DNA of 44,111 nucleotides from an uncultured Bacteroidota bacterium (GCA_902619855.1 CACNGE010000010.1:1-44111); one strand, 5' to 3'. Shown: positions 8,057-17,179, counted from the first letter of the stretch. Notes: generated by a model from the letters alone, not told the origin. Made by a program: numbers and translations.

Positions 8057-9379
8057 TTAAGCCATACTCCTTTTAGTTGTAATGTAGCCATACATTGCTA
8101 CAACTGCTAAACAGATCAATGGTAAAATAAACGAAAACTTTACTTCTGGGATAAAACCTAAGATATTCAAATCAGCAAATCCATCTCCTCCCCAATCTAG
8201 TATCCATCCTTGTGCTACTGGCATTAATGCACCGCCAACGATAGCCATAACTAGACCAGCAGAACCAATTTTAGATTCATCTCCCATACCCTCAAGAGCA
8301 ATGCCATAAATAGTTGGGAACATAATTGACATAAAAGTGGATATTGAAACTAATGAAATTAATCCTAACATTCCTGGAAGCAAAATGGCTCCTGCACTAC
8401 AAACGACACCTCCTATCCCAAAAAACATTAACATTTTTGATGGATTGATGTTTTTCATCAATGCGGTACCTATCCAACGACCAATTAGGAATGATATCAT
8501 TGCCGCAATGTTATAATTTGTAGCAGTAAGATCAGAAACTGAACTTTCATTTAGGTTATCTACATACTGGAATATATAGGTCCAACACATGATCTGTGCA
8601 CCTACATAAAAGGCCTGTGTTATTACTCCAAAGATATAATTACTATTCGCAAAAAGCTTTTTAAACGATTCGGAGACTGACATTTTTTCTTGATCTGCAC
8701 TGTTTGGCATATTTGTAAATAAAATTATAAGCATGATTATTAGGACCAAAATTCCTAGTCCGATGTAAGGAATACTAATTATCCCCAAATCATTTTCTCT
8801 AATCGCTGCCAGTTCTGGTCCAGATAAAGCATTGTACGCTTCAGTTGTATAATCGTCAGATCTTAAAGCGCCGATGACAAATACCTGCGCAATAATCATT
8901 CCTGTTAAAGAGCCAATGGGATTGAAAGCCTGAGCTAAGTTTAATCGTCTTGTAGAAGTTTCTTTATCTCCCAATGATAAAATCAATGGATTTGAAGTGG
9001 TTTCTAAAAAAGCTAATCCGCATGTAATTACCCAAAGTGATATTAAAAAGAAAGTGAATTCTTCGAAAGCTGCCGCAGGATAAAACAAAAAAGAACCAAT
9101 GGCATATAATATCAACCCTAAAATTATTCCAGATTTGTAGCTGTACTTTCTTATAAACAAAGCTGCAGGTAGTGCCATAAAGAAGTAACCAAAATAAAAT
9201 GCAAACTGAACTAAAGATGCCTGTACGTTTGAAAGCTCTGGCATTACCTTTTTAAACGCAGAAACCATTGGATTTGTTAAGTCATTGGCAATTCCCCATA
9301 AAGCAAACAAGGAGGTGATAATTATAAATGGAAAAAGCAGCTCTTTTCTTACGAGTGGAGTTCTTGCAATTTTATTCAT
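8057..9379 (-). CDS. fucP: L-fucose:H+ symporter FucP-type MFS permease
   Basis: A 440-residue inner-membrane transporter with about 12 hydrophobic segments. Family features are SLFALWGIANDLTNPMV at the start of TM1, ASLVQFAFYFGYFFMALPAAL in TM2, FLETTSNPLILSLG and RRLNLAQAFNPIGSLTGMI. These are hallmarks of the FucP/glucose-galactose permease branch of the major facilitator superfamily. It would bring L-fucose, or a related monosaccharide released in the periplasm, into the cytoplasm with protons. An 84-base gap separates it from the SDR gene upstream, wider than most gaps in this operon, and a partial copy of the proposed regulatory motif lies in that gap. It may therefore have its own promoter. 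Confidence 0.88.
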   Translation of the reverse strand: MNKIARTPLVRKELLFPFIIITSLFALWGIANDLTNPMVSAFKKVMPELSNVQASLVQFAFYFGYFFMALPAALFIRKYSYKSGIILGLILYAIGSFLFYPAAAFEEFTFFLISLWVITCGLAFLETTSNPLILSLGDKETSTRRLNLAQAFNPIGSLTGMIIAQVFVIGALRSDDYTTEAYNALSGPELAAIRENDLGIISIPYIGLGILVLIIMLIILFTNMPNSADQEKMSVSESFKKLFANSNYIFGVITQAFYVGAQIMCWTYIFQYVDNLNESSVSDLTATNYNIAAMISFLIGRWIGTALMKNINPSKMLMFFGIGGVVCSAGAILLPGMLGLISLVSISTFMSIMFPTIYGIALEGMGDESKIGSAGLVMAIVGGALMPVAQGWILDWGGDGFADLNILGFIPEVKFSFILPLICLAVVAMYGYITTKRSMA

Positions 9380-9436
9380 TTTATACCAATGACAATATGT
9401 GCAAATTAATTAAACAAATACATGATAATGAACTCA

Positions 9437-9448
9437 TTTGTAACATAA
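9437..9448 (-). promoter_or_regulatory. Degenerate copy of the TTATGTTATTAA motif upstream of fucP
   Basis: The minus strand reads TTATGTTACAAA here, matching 10 of 12 bases of the motif found upstream of SusC and of the minus-strand GH29. It ends 57 bases before the fucP start codon, in the 84-base gap between the SDR gene and fucP. The position suits an activator site, but a 10/12 match in AT-rich DNA is weak evidence on its own. Confidence 0.3.
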
Positions 9449-9463
9449 AGTATAACAAAAGTT

Positions 9464-10255
9464 CTATTCTGTCAAAAGAGATCTGTCTAAATGTACATAA
9501 CCACCATCACAAAACAAAAACTGTCCAGTTGTATGTGAAGACTTATTTGAAATTGTGAATAATGCAGTATGTGCAATTTCATCTGGAGTTGTCATCCTAT
9601 TTTCTAATGGAATTTTATTTATGATTGATTTTAACTTCTCTTCGCCGTTCTCTAGAGTTTTGATCCAAGCTGCATAAGCAGGTGTAAAACTTTCGGCAAT
9701 GATTATTGCATTAACTCGAATTCCGTCTTTAATCAAATCTACAGCCCATTCTCTAGTTAATCCTAAAACACCACCTTTAGACGCGGCGTAACCTGAAGTT
9801 CCTCCCTGACCCGTAAGACCAACTTTTGAACCTATGTTTAAAATATTTCCTTTTGAAGATTTTAAATAAGGTAGCGCATGTTTTACAACTAAAAAATAAC
9901 TCACCATATTAAGTTTTAATGACCACATAAAATCTTGATATGAAGCATTTAAACCAACGCCGTCGTTTACACCAACATTGTTGATCACCACATCAATTCT
10001 ACTATACTTTTCAGCAATAGTATTCACTGCATTTTCTATCTGGTCTGGATCTGTCACATCAGTTTTACAAAATGTAGCATCAATTCCTTTTTTCTGAATT
10101 TCCTCAACATATTCAAAACCTCTATCATTTCTATCAATAATTGCAGGAATAGCTCCTTCATTAACCAAATGTCTTAACATCGTTTCGCCTATACTTCCTT
10201 TTATTCCAGCAGCACCAGAAATTACTACTACTTTATCTTTTAATTCTAAATCCAT
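9464..10255 (-). CDS. SDR-family NAD(P)-dependent sugar dehydrogenase, probable L-fucose dehydrogenase
   Basis: A 263-residue short-chain dehydrogenase. The Rossmann glycine motif is SGAAGIKGSIG (13-23), longer than the usual TGxxxGxG. INNVG follows at 91-95, the catalytic Ser is Ser143 (NIGSKVG), and the YxxxK pair is Tyr156/Lys160 (GYAASK). It probably oxidises L-fucose to L-fucono-lactone, since the next gene downstream of the SDR's start (8 bases upstream on the DNA) encodes the matching lactonase family. An SDR of the same kind is the L-fucose dehydrogenase in the C. jejuni fucose locus. The alternative is a 2-keto-3-deoxy-L-fuconate 4-dehydrogenase, also an SDR, which sequence reading cannot exclude. 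Cytoplasmic. Confidence 0.8.
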   Translation of the reverse strand: MDLELKDKVVVISGAAGIKGSIGETMLRHLVNEGAIPAIIDRNDRGFEYVEEIQKKGIDATFCKTDVTDPDQIENAVNTIAEKYSRIDVVINNVGVNDGVGLNASYQDFMWSLKLNMVSYFLVVKHALPYLKSSKGNILNIGSKVGLTGQGGTSGYAASKGGVLGLTREWAVDLIKDGIRVNAIIIAESFTPAYAAWIKTLENGEEKLKSIINKIPLENRMTTPDEIAHTALFTISNKSSHTTGQFLFCDGGYVHLDRSLLTE

Positions 10256-10263
10256 TTAGATGT

Positions 10264-11094
10264 TTATTTTAAGTTGTAAAATTTAACGGCATTTCCTCCC
10301 ATAATAGCATTTTTCTGTTCTTGACTCAGGCCTGTAATAAAATCTGTAACCAAAGCCTTTACCATAGAATAGTTGCCGGCAACCAAACATACTGGCCAAT
10401 CTGAACCATACATAACTCTACTAGCTCCAAAAGACTCCAATACCAACTTCATGTAAGGATGAACTTGTTCTGGAGTCCAGGTCTTGTAATCTGCTTCAGT
10501 GATCATACCTGAAATTTTGCAGTATACATTTTGGTGTTTCGCAATCTCTCGCATCATAACTGCCCAACCTTCGAAAAAGCCATCTTTTATATAAGGTTTT
10601 GCTATATGATCTATCACAAATTTTTGGTTAGGAAACTTCTTCACTAACTCTAAAGTTGCTCCTAGTTGATGTGGAAAGATGAGAATATCGTAGCACAAAT
10701 CATATTTACCAAGAAGTTCTATTCCTCTTAAAAATTCTGGACGTAGCATAAAATTATGATCTTGCTCTCCCTGAACTACATGCCTAAAGCCTTTAACTAC
10801 ATCATATTTTTTGTACTTTAACAAATCTTCTTCGATGGATTCAGATCGAAGATCTACCCAACCTACAACTCCTTTGATAAAGTTGTTATTTTCTGCAATA
10901 GAAATTAAAAAATCGGTTTCTTCAGTAGTTTGATCTGCTTGAACAGCTACACAAGCATCTACTCCATTTTCAGTAAATACTTTTTGTAAATCATCACTAA
11001 GAAAATCGCGTCGGATTACAAACATTTCATCATCTATCCACGAATGTTTTTCAGGTTCGTAATTCCAAAAATGCTGATGTGAATCTATAATCAT
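10264..11094 (-). CDS. Amidohydrolase family 2 protein, probable L-fuconolactonase
   Basis: A 276-residue TIM-barrel amidohydrolase. The N-terminal MIIDSHQHFWNY gives the metal-binding HxH pair (His6, His8). Later FVIDHIAKP and VMYGSDWPV supply the usual His and Asp. The length fits COG3618 lactonases, which open L-fucono-1,5-lactone to L-fuconate or, in relatives, L-rhamnono-lactone. Placement between a sugar SDR and a UxaA-type dehydratase, in an operon with FucP, supports the fucose assignment. It is cytoplasmic with no signal peptide. The gap of 43 bases to uxaB upstream is unremarkable. Confidence 0.82.
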   Translation of the reverse strand: MIIDSHQHFWNYEPEKHSWIDDEMFVIRRDFLSDDLQKVFTENGVDACVAVQADQTTEETDFLISIAENNNFIKGVVGWVDLRSESIEEDLLKYKKYDVVKGFRHVVQGEQDHNFMLRPEFLRGIELLGKYDLCYDILIFPHQLGATLELVKKFPNQKFVIDHIAKPYIKDGFFEGWAVMMREIAKHQNVYCKISGMITEADYKTWTPEQVHPYMKLVLESFGASRVMYGSDWPVCLVAGNYSMVKALVTDFITGLSQEQKNAIMGGNAVKFYNLK

Positions 11095-11137
11095 ATCCTT
11101 TTTTAAGCTGAAATTCTATTTTTATAAACTTAACGTT

Positions 11138-12577
11138 TTAGTACTTCATAAAATCATTTAATGCTTCTTTCATTCCATGTTTAGTAATTTCAATTAAGCT
11201 TGTAGTAACTTCTTCAAGTAAACCATTGAATTTAGTTAAATCTTGTCCCCAAAAATCTACATTCTGCAAAGTTGCTTTTGTAATAGCTTTTACATCAAAT
11301 TTTACCCATTGATCAGCAAAGAAATCTAAGACAGACTGATCGTCTTTTAAGGGGATATTTACCCCATTTCTATCTCCCCTGTAGAAAGCAATTAAGGCAG
11401 CTAATGAGAACAATAAGCGCTTTGGAAGCGCATTTTCTCTTTTGATATATTCTAAAACGGAGGGTAATACACGTGTTTTGTATTTAGATATTGAGTTTAA
11501 AGAAATACTAATCAAATCATGTTCTAAGTATGGATTTCTAAATCTCTCCAAGATAGCATTTGAAAATTGTTTTAATTCTTGTTCTGGCAGATCAAGTGTA
11601 GGGCATATTTCTTCAAAAATAGCATTCTGTATAAACTTACCAACAACTTGATCTTCTAAAGATTCACGAACTTTATCAATTCCATATAAATAGCTTACTG
11701 GAACCAAACTTGTATGAGCTCCATTTAAAATACGAACTTTACGAGTTCTGTAGGGCTCCATATTATTTGTGAAGACAATATTTAATCCGCAAGTTTTAGC
11801 AGGAATTTCATTTTTTAGTGACTCTGGAGCTTCAATCACCCACAAGTGGAATTGCTCTCCCTCTACAACCAAATTATCAATATAACCCAATTCTTCTGTA
11901 ATAGTATCTATTTTATCTCTAGGATATCCTGGAACAATACGATCTACCAATGTATTACAGAAAATGTTGTCATTATTTATCCAAGAAACAAAGCCTTTGC
12001 CCAGATTCCAATCAGTGGCATATTGTAGTACAATCTTCTTTAAATTGTCTCCGTTTCTATCAATCAATTCGCAAGGTATTACAATCAATCCTTTTTCTGG
12101 AGCTCCGTTAAAATAATGGAATCTTTTGTACAACAATGCTGTTAATTTACCGGGGAAGCTCGCTTGAGGAGAATCTTCTAGATTATCTTTTGGATTATAA
12201 GAAATGCCAGCTTCGGTTGTATTTGAAATCACAAATCTAAGATTAGGATTCTCAGCATTTGCTAAATACGCATCATAATCTTCATAGGGATTGATTCCTC
12301 TTTGAATACAATCAATGACTTTTGATTCGCTTAAAACTTCGCCATTTTTAATTCCGTTCAAGAATAAAGTATATAAACCATCTTGATCATTCAGTGTTTT
12401 TATTAAGCCATTAGCTATTGGTTGAATAACTACTGCACCAGCATCAAAATTGGCTTGGTGGTTCATTTCATGTATCATCCAATTGGCAAAAGCTCTTAAA
12501 AAATTTCCTTCACCAAACTGCAAAATTCTTTCAGTATATGAATCAGCCTGTACTGTATTTCTATTAAGGACGTTCAT
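11138..12577 (-). CDS. uxaB: Tagaturonate reductase UxaB (mannitol dehydrogenase family)
   Basis: A 479-residue NAD-dependent reductase that resembles E. coli UxaB along its whole length: RILQFGEGNFLRAF (17-30), SNTTEAGISY (118-127), VIPCELIDRNGDNL (166-179), NTLVDRIVPGYPRD (208-221) and RKVRILNGAHTSLVP (279-293). The last block carries the catalytic Lys280, Asn285 and His288 of the polyol dehydrogenase family. UxaB interconverts D-tagaturonate and D-altronate, the substrate of the UxaA enzyme encoded next to it, 26 bases upstream. The isomerase UxaC that would make tagaturonate from galacturonate is not in this window. In a fucose cluster the true substrate could be a related keto-acid, but sequence resemblance favours UxaB proper. 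Confidence 0.85.
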   Translation of the reverse strand: MNVLNRNTVQADSYTERILQFGEGNFLRAFANWMIHEMNHQANFDAGAVVIQPIANGLIKTLNDQDGLYTLFLNGIKNGEVLSESKVIDCIQRGINPYEDYDAYLANAENPNLRFVISNTTEAGISYNPKDNLEDSPQASFPGKLTALLYKRFHYFNGAPEKGLIVIPCELIDRNGDNLKKIVLQYATDWNLGKGFVSWINNDNIFCNTLVDRIVPGYPRDKIDTITEELGYIDNLVVEGEQFHLWVIEAPESLKNEIPAKTCGLNIVFTNNMEPYRTRKVRILNGAHTSLVPVSYLYGIDKVRESLEDQVVGKFIQNAIFEEICPTLDLPEQELKQFSNAILERFRNPYLEHDLISISLNSISKYKTRVLPSVLEYIKRENALPKRLLFSLAALIAFYRGDRNGVNIPLKDDQSVLDFFADQWVKFDVKAITKATLQNVDFWGQDLTKFNGLLEEVTTSLIEITKHGMKEALNDFMKY

Positions 12578-12603
12578 ATTTATACATTTTCTTGAATTTT
12601 AAT

Positions 12604-14256
12604 TTACAAAGACACTCCTCTTTTCCAAGGAATAAAATCGTTATTTCCTTGATCCATTGCCTTTGATGATACCTTTCCACTTGCAACAGCAATGATGTAT
12701 TCCAGAATTTTTTCTCCCACACTTTCAATAGAGTCTTCTCCACTTATCACTGTTCCTGCGTTAATGTCTATTATATCATTCATGCGATTGTATAGATCTG
12801 TATTACTTGACAATTTTAAAACTGGCATAATAGGATTTCCTGTAGGAGTTCCCAATCCGGTGGTAAACACGGTAATATTGCAACCCGAACCGGCAAGTCC
12901 CGTTGTACTTTCTACATCGTTTCCTGGCGTACACAATAAATTCAATCCCTGCTTTTTAACTTGTTCTGTGTAATCCAGAACATCAACAATTGGAGAAGTT
13001 CCGCCTTTTTTTGCGGCTCCTGCCGATTTCATAGCATCAGTAATCAAACCATCTTTAATATTTCCAGGAGAAGGATTGCTTTCAAAACCAGAACCAACTG
13101 CTACAGCTGCTGCTGAATAGGCACGCATAATCTTATAAAACTTTCGAGCAGATACCTTGGTTTCGCATCTATTGATAATTTCTTGTTCAACACCATTTAA
13201 CTCTGGGAATTCAGTCAATACAGGTGAACCTCCTAATGCGACCAGTAGATCTGAACAATAACCTAAAGCTGGATTTGCAGAAATTCCTGAAAAACCATCC
13301 GATCCTCCACATTCTAAGCCCAATACCAGTTTGCTTAATGGTGCTGGTTTTCTTACGATCTTATTAGCTTCAATTAATCCTAAAAAAGTGCGCTTTACTG
13401 CTTCTTCAATTAGCTTTCTTTCGCTATCAATCTTTTGTTGCTCTAATATGTAAACGGGTTTTTTAAAATTTGGATCAAAATTATTCAATGCTTTTTGCAT
13501 CATTTCAACTTGAGCGTTCTGACAACCCAAGCTTAAAATTGTAGCTCCTGCAACATTAGGATTTGTGATATATCCAGCCAACAACTTACACAAGACTTCA
13601 GCATCTTGACGAGTACCACCACATCCACCATCGTGCTTTAAAAACTTGATGCCATCTAAATTTGGAAATAATCTGTTTTTAGAGATTTCTTCCTTGGTAT
13701 ATAATATTGGGGTATTAAAAATCTCATCTAAAGTAGCACCTGATTTATACTGATCAATCAAAGCATCGGTATTAACTGCAAAGTCCCTTGCGGTTTCATA
13801 TCCTAAGTTTTCAGAAAGTGCAGCTTCGATTACGTCTAAATTCCTGTTCTCACAGAAAGTTAATGGGATTACCAGCCAAAAGTTAGCTGTTCCTACTTTG
13901 CCATCTACTCGATGATAGCCATCAAATGTACGACCATCAAATTTTGAAATATCGGGGGCATCCCAATTGTAATTTTTATTTTTTATGGAATACTCAGCCG
14001 ATGAGTGCTTAAGATTAAAAATAGTAATTGCACTGCCTGCTTTAATTGGCTGGATAGCCTTTCCAATTAGCAATCCATACATAAAAATTTCATCATCTAC
14101 TTCAAAATCGTTCAGAGCGAATTTATGTTTTTGCTTGATGTTCTCTTTCAAGACAACTTTTTGCTTACCAATTTTTACAGATAGCCCTTTTTCTAAATTG
14201 GTTATTGCAACAATAACGTTGTCTCTAGGATCTATTTGCACATAGTTTTTCTTCAT
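12604..14256 (-). CDS. uxaA: UxaA-family dehydratase (altronate or L-fuconate dehydratase)
   Basis: A 550-residue protein with the fused architecture of UxaA: an N-terminal SAF-like domain (about 1-90, starting VQIDPRDNVIVAITNLEKG) and a large C-terminal galactarate/altronate dehydratase domain. That domain includes LKHDGGCGGTRQDAE, ILSLGCQNAQVE, LGLECGGSDGFSGISANPALG and CTPGNDVESTTGLAGSGCN, with cysteines suited to metal binding. It removes water from a sugar acid to give a 2-keto-3-deoxy acid. Next to uxaB it would act on D-altronate. However, a UxaA-type enzyme serves the L-fucose pathway in Campylobacter jejuni alongside the same mutarotase, permease, SDR and lactonase families, so L-fuconate is an equally serious candidate. 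The start ATG is one base from the aldolase stop codon, and an AGGAG lies eight bases before it inside the aldolase gene. Confidence 0.87.
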   Translation of the reverse strand: MKKNYVQIDPRDNVIVAITNLEKGLSVKIGKQKVVLKENIKQKHKFALNDFEVDDEIFMYGLLIGKAIQPIKAGSAITIFNLKHSSAEYSIKNKNYNWDAPDISKFDGRTFDGYHRVDGKVGTANFWLVIPLTFCENRNLDVIEAALSENLGYETARDFAVNTDALIDQYKSGATLDEIFNTPILYTKEEISKNRLFPNLDGIKFLKHDGGCGGTRQDAEVLCKLLAGYITNPNVAGATILSLGCQNAQVEMMQKALNNFDPNFKKPVYILEQQKIDSERKLIEEAVKRTFLGLIEANKIVRKPAPLSKLVLGLECGGSDGFSGISANPALGYCSDLLVALGGSPVLTEFPELNGVEQEIINRCETKVSARKFYKIMRAYSAAAVAVGSGFESNPSPGNIKDGLITDAMKSAGAAKKGGTSPIVDVLDYTEQVKKQGLNLLCTPGNDVESTTGLAGSGCNITVFTTGLGTPTGNPIMPVLKLSSNTDLYNRMNDIIDINAGTVISGEDSIESVGEKILEYIIAVASGKVSSKAMDQGNNDFIPWKRGVSL

Positions 14257-14257
14257 C

Positions 14258-14926
14258 CTAACTCCTCAAAGATTTAATTATAGCTAGCACTTTTCTTACA
14301 CTCATTTCAAGTTTAGCAAAATCTTCATTAGCTATGATGTCCTTAGAGATTAGTTTTGATCCCATACCCACACAAGTCACACCTGCATCAAACCAGTCCT
14401 TAAGGCTCTCCTCGGTTGGCGACACACCACCTGTGGGCATGATACTGGTCCATGGTTGTGGCCCCTTTACACTTTTTACAAATTGAGGTCCATAAATATC
14501 TCCAGGAAACAACTTTACGATCTCGCATCCCAATTCTTCAGCCCTAGCTATTTCTGTTAAGGATCCACATCCTGCAGACCATAATACTTTTCGTCTGTTA
14601 CATACTGTAGCAATGTCTTCTCTAAGCAATGGAGTTACCACAAAGTTTGCTCCCAGTGACATAAACAAAGAAGCCTGTGCAGCATCGCTAACTGAACCTA
14701 CACCAATAATCATCCCTGGTAGTTCTTTGACTGTATATTTTATTAAATCTCCAAAGACCTCATGTGCAAAATCTCCTCTTGCTGTAAACTCCAACAATTT
14801 TGCACCCCCATCATAGCAGGCTTTTAATACCTTTTTACTTAATTCTATATCATTATTGAAGAACAAAGGAATCAACCCTACCTCTTTCATTCTTGTTGCT
14901 ACTTCGATTCTTGAAAACTGTGCCAT
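14258..14926 (-). CDS. kdgA: 2-keto-3-deoxy-6-phosphogluconate (KDPG) aldolase family protein
   Basis: A 222-residue TIM-barrel class I aldolase. Lys138 in the segment CEIVKLFPGD is the expected Schiff-base lysine, and Glu46 (KLLEFTARGD) matches the general base position of KDPG/KHG aldolases. GVGSV, PTGGV and the phosphate-binding GMGSKLI near the C-terminus are also typical. It would split KDPG to pyruvate and glyceraldehyde-3-phosphate. The neighbouring KDG kinase gene, 80 bases upstream, supports this. If the pathway's product is 2-keto-3-deoxy-L-fuconate, this enzyme could instead cleave it unphosphorylated to pyruvate and lactaldehyde, which would be a change of substrate for the family. 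Confidence 0.87.
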   Translation of the reverse strand: MAQFSRIEVATRMKEVGLIPLFFNNDIELSKKVLKACYDGGAKLLEFTARGDFAHEVFGDLIKYTVKELPGMIIGVGSVSDAAQASLFMSLGANFVVTPLLREDIATVCNRRKVLWSAGCGSLTEIARAEELGCEIVKLFPGDIYGPQFVKSVKGPQPWTSIMPTGGVSPTEESLKDWFDAGVTCVGMGSKLISKDIIANEDFAKLEMSVRKVLAIIKSLRS

Positions 14927-15006
14927 TGTAAAATTTATGATTTATTTAACTGTAAATTTTATTTATTATAAAAATCAAATCAAAATTAATACTTATAAAT
15001 TCTTTT

Positions 15007-16053
15007 CTATCTCGCAACTCTTCCTGAGGTGTCCCCACTTAATAGTTTTTCTACCTCTGCTACAGTTACCAGATTTGCATCCCCTTTGATGGTGTGTTTT
15101 AAACAAGATGCTGCTGCTGCAAAATCTAGTGCTTTCTGGTTATCATCTCCATAAGATAAAAATCCATAAATCAATCCTCCCATAAAAGAATCTCCTCCTC
15201 CAACGCGATCTACTATATCAGTGATCTGGTATTGACGAGTCTCATACATCTTTTCTCCATCATACATTACACCTGCCCAAGTGTTATGTGAAGCTGAAAT
15301 AGATCCTCTAAGAGTGGTAATCACCTTTTTAGCTCTAGGGAACTTCTGCATCATCTGTTTGCATACTGATATGAAATTTTCTGCTTTTACATCATGCCCT
15401 TGCTTGTGTACATCCAATCCTTCTGGATGGATGCCAAAATGTTTCTCTGCGTCTTCTTCGTTTCCTAAAACAATATCGCAATATGAAGTTAATTCGGTCA
15501 TGATTGCTTCTCTATTTGCATCATCACAATACTTCCATAGTTTTGCACGATAGTTAAGGTCGGTTGATATGGTTACTCCCAGTCTGCTTGCTACTTTAAC
15601 AGCTTCTAGACAAACATCGGCTGCTCCTTGTGAAATGGCTGGAGTTATCCCTGTCCAATGAAACCATTCTACCTCTTTAAATACGTCTTCCCAATTGATC
15701 ATTCCAGATTTTATTTCTGCAATTGCCGAATGTGCTCTGTCATAAACAACTTTTGAGCCTCTGCTCACTGCTCCTGTTTCCAAGAAATAGATCCCTAATC
15801 GATCACCGCCATATACAATCTTATCTACACCCACACCACGTTTACGCATCTCCAACATTGCGCAATCTCCTATATCATTCTTTGGTAAGCGAGTTACAAA
15901 ATCCACATCTATGCCGTAATTAGCTAAGGATACCGCTACATTAGATTCACCTCCACCATAAACAACATCAAAACTATTGGCTTGTGAAAATCTTAAAAAT
16001 CCCTGCGGCGCTAATCTTAACATGATTTCTCCAAAGGTCACTACTCTACTCAT
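15007..16053 (-). CDS. kdgK: 2-keto-3-deoxygluconate (KDG) kinase, PfkB family
   Basis: A 348-residue ribokinase-fold sugar kinase. The sugar-binding GGGESNVAVSLANYG (33-47), a YDRAHSA segment (104-110) and DLNYRAKLW are features of KDG kinases. The C-terminal signature DRVGGGDSFMGGLIYG holds the catalytic base Asp288 and the anion hole. It phosphorylates the C6 hydroxyl of 2-keto-3-deoxy-gluconate. Fuconate-derived 2-keto-3-deoxy acids lack that hydroxyl, so this kinase implies that a non-deoxy sugar acid is also processed. The gene is 25 bases from the zinc dehydrogenase gene. In the 80-base gap downstream of it, the minus strand carries TAATTTTG at 14981-14988, which fits the Bacteroidota -7 element but has no clear -33 partner. 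Confidence 0.87.
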   Translation of the reverse strand: MSRVVTFGEIMLRLAPQGFLRFSQANSFDVVYGGGESNVAVSLANYGIDVDFVTRLPKNDIGDCAMLEMRKRGVGVDKIVYGGDRLGIYFLETGAVSRGSKVVYDRAHSAIAEIKSGMINWEDVFKEVEWFHWTGITPAISQGAADVCLEAVKVASRLGVTISTDLNYRAKLWKYCDDANREAIMTELTSYCDIVLGNEEDAEKHFGIHPEGLDVHKQGHDVKAENFISVCKQMMQKFPRAKKVITTLRGSISASHNTWAGVMYDGEKMYETRQYQITDIVDRVGGGDSFMGGLIYGFLSYGDDNQKALDFAAAASCLKHTIKGDANLVTVAEVEKLLSGDTSGRVAR

Positions 16054-16078
16054 CTTTTGTTATCTTTATTTGTGTTTG

Positions 16079-17089
16079 TTAATTAAAGTTCACAGTTGCT
16101 TTCATCACTCCTGTTTCTGGATCCAGCCAGCTATCAAAATGTTTTATCATTTTAGTGAACGGAACATTGTGTGTGATGAAAGATTCCGTTGGAAACTGAT
16201 CTAATACACTAATAACATGTTCAAAATCCTCTGTAGAAGCATTTCTACTACACATTAATGTCATTTCTTTAGCGTGTACTTTTGGATGTGTATAGGTTAG
16301 CTCTCCTTTAGACAAACCTACTAACACAAATCTTCCTCCATGAGACATATAATCTGGACATGACTCTAAGGCAAATTTATTACCTGAAGCATCAAAAACA
16401 GCATCACATAAGTCCCCATTAGTAATTTCTGATACTTGTTCAATCGTACCGTCTCCTGCTTTCAAAATATAATCTACCCCTATCTGATCCTTAGCAAATT
16501 TCAAACGTTGTTCGTTCATATCTATTGCAATGGCTTTAGCTCCGGCAATTTGTGCTAATTTTATTATACCAATTCCGATTGGCCCACAACCAACCACTGC
16601 TATAGTTTCTCCAGCTAAAATATTGGATCTCCTTAAGGCATGAGCACCAATTGCTAATGGTTCTACTATTGCCATTTGATCGTCTGATAGGTGGTTTGCT
16701 GGCAACAAAATATTTACTGGAACAACAATTTGTTCCTGCATTCCGCCATCATCATGAACACCTAAAACTGAAATATTTGCACAACAGTTAGTTTTACCAT
16801 TTCTGCAAGCAATACATTCACCACAACTTATGTAAGGCATAACTACAACCTTATCTCCTTTCTTAATACCTTTTTCATTTTCTCCAATTTCTAAAACTTC
16901 AGAGGCCAACTCATGACCTAAAATTCTAGGATAGGTAAAAAACGCCTGATTCCCGGCATAAGCGTGTAGATCGGTACCACAAATTCCAACCATATTAATT
17001 TTTAATAAGGCTTCATTTTCTTTTCTAACTGGCGCTTCTTTCTCTTTCAACAGAAACTTTCCAGGTTTTTCACAAACTATATATTTCAT
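16079..17089 (-). CDS. Zinc-binding alcohol dehydrogenase (MDR superfamily sugar dehydrogenase)
   Basis: A 336-residue medium-chain dehydrogenase. Catalytic zinc ligands are Cys37 (GICGTD), His59/Glu60 (GHE) and Glu143. The structural zinc site is Cys89, Cys92, Cys95 and Cys103. The NAD-binding motif is VVGCGPIGIG (165-174). It belongs with the sorbitol/threonine/galactitol-1-phosphate dehydrogenase group. The substrate cannot be read from sequence. In this operon it could oxidise L-fucose, L-fuconate or the 4-position of a 2-keto-3-deoxy acid, or reduce an aldehyde such as lactaldehyde. It is the first gene of the catabolic set on the minus strand, 90 bases after the GH29 gene. That gap contains the palindrome AACATGTT at 17161-17168 but no clear promoter. 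Confidence 0.85.
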   Translation of the reverse strand: MKYIVCEKPGKFLLKEKEAPVRKENEALLKINMVGICGTDLHAYAGNQAFFTYPRILGHELASEVLEIGENEKGIKKGDKVVVMPYISCGECIACRNGKTNCCANISVLGVHDDGGMQEQIVVPVNILLPANHLSDDQMAIVEPLAIGAHALRRSNILAGETIAVVGCGPIGIGIIKLAQIAGAKAIAIDMNEQRLKFAKDQIGVDYILKAGDGTIEQVSEITNGDLCDAVFDASGNKFALESCPDYMSHGGRFVLVGLSKGELTYTHPKVHAKEMTLMCSRNASTEDFEHVISVLDQFPTESFITHNVPFTKMIKHFDSWLDPETGVMKATVNFN

Positions 17090-17179
17090 TGCTAAAAATT
17101 GATATATTTTTAAATCCTTTAACAGTTTGAAAAAAATTAAAAACCAGTAATTGAACTACTAACATGTTGTCTGACAAAT

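Noticed and set aside
14261-14275. AGGAG before uxaA as a deciding ribosome binding site
   Set aside because: It lies in the coding end of the aldolase gene (Leu-Arg-Ser codons), and Bacteroidota rely little on Shine-Dalgarno pairing, so it may be coincidence.
17161-17168. Palindrome AACATGTT between the GH29 and zinc dehydrogenase genes
   Set aside because: An 8-base palindrome is expected by chance in a window of this size, and it does not match the 12-bp motif well.
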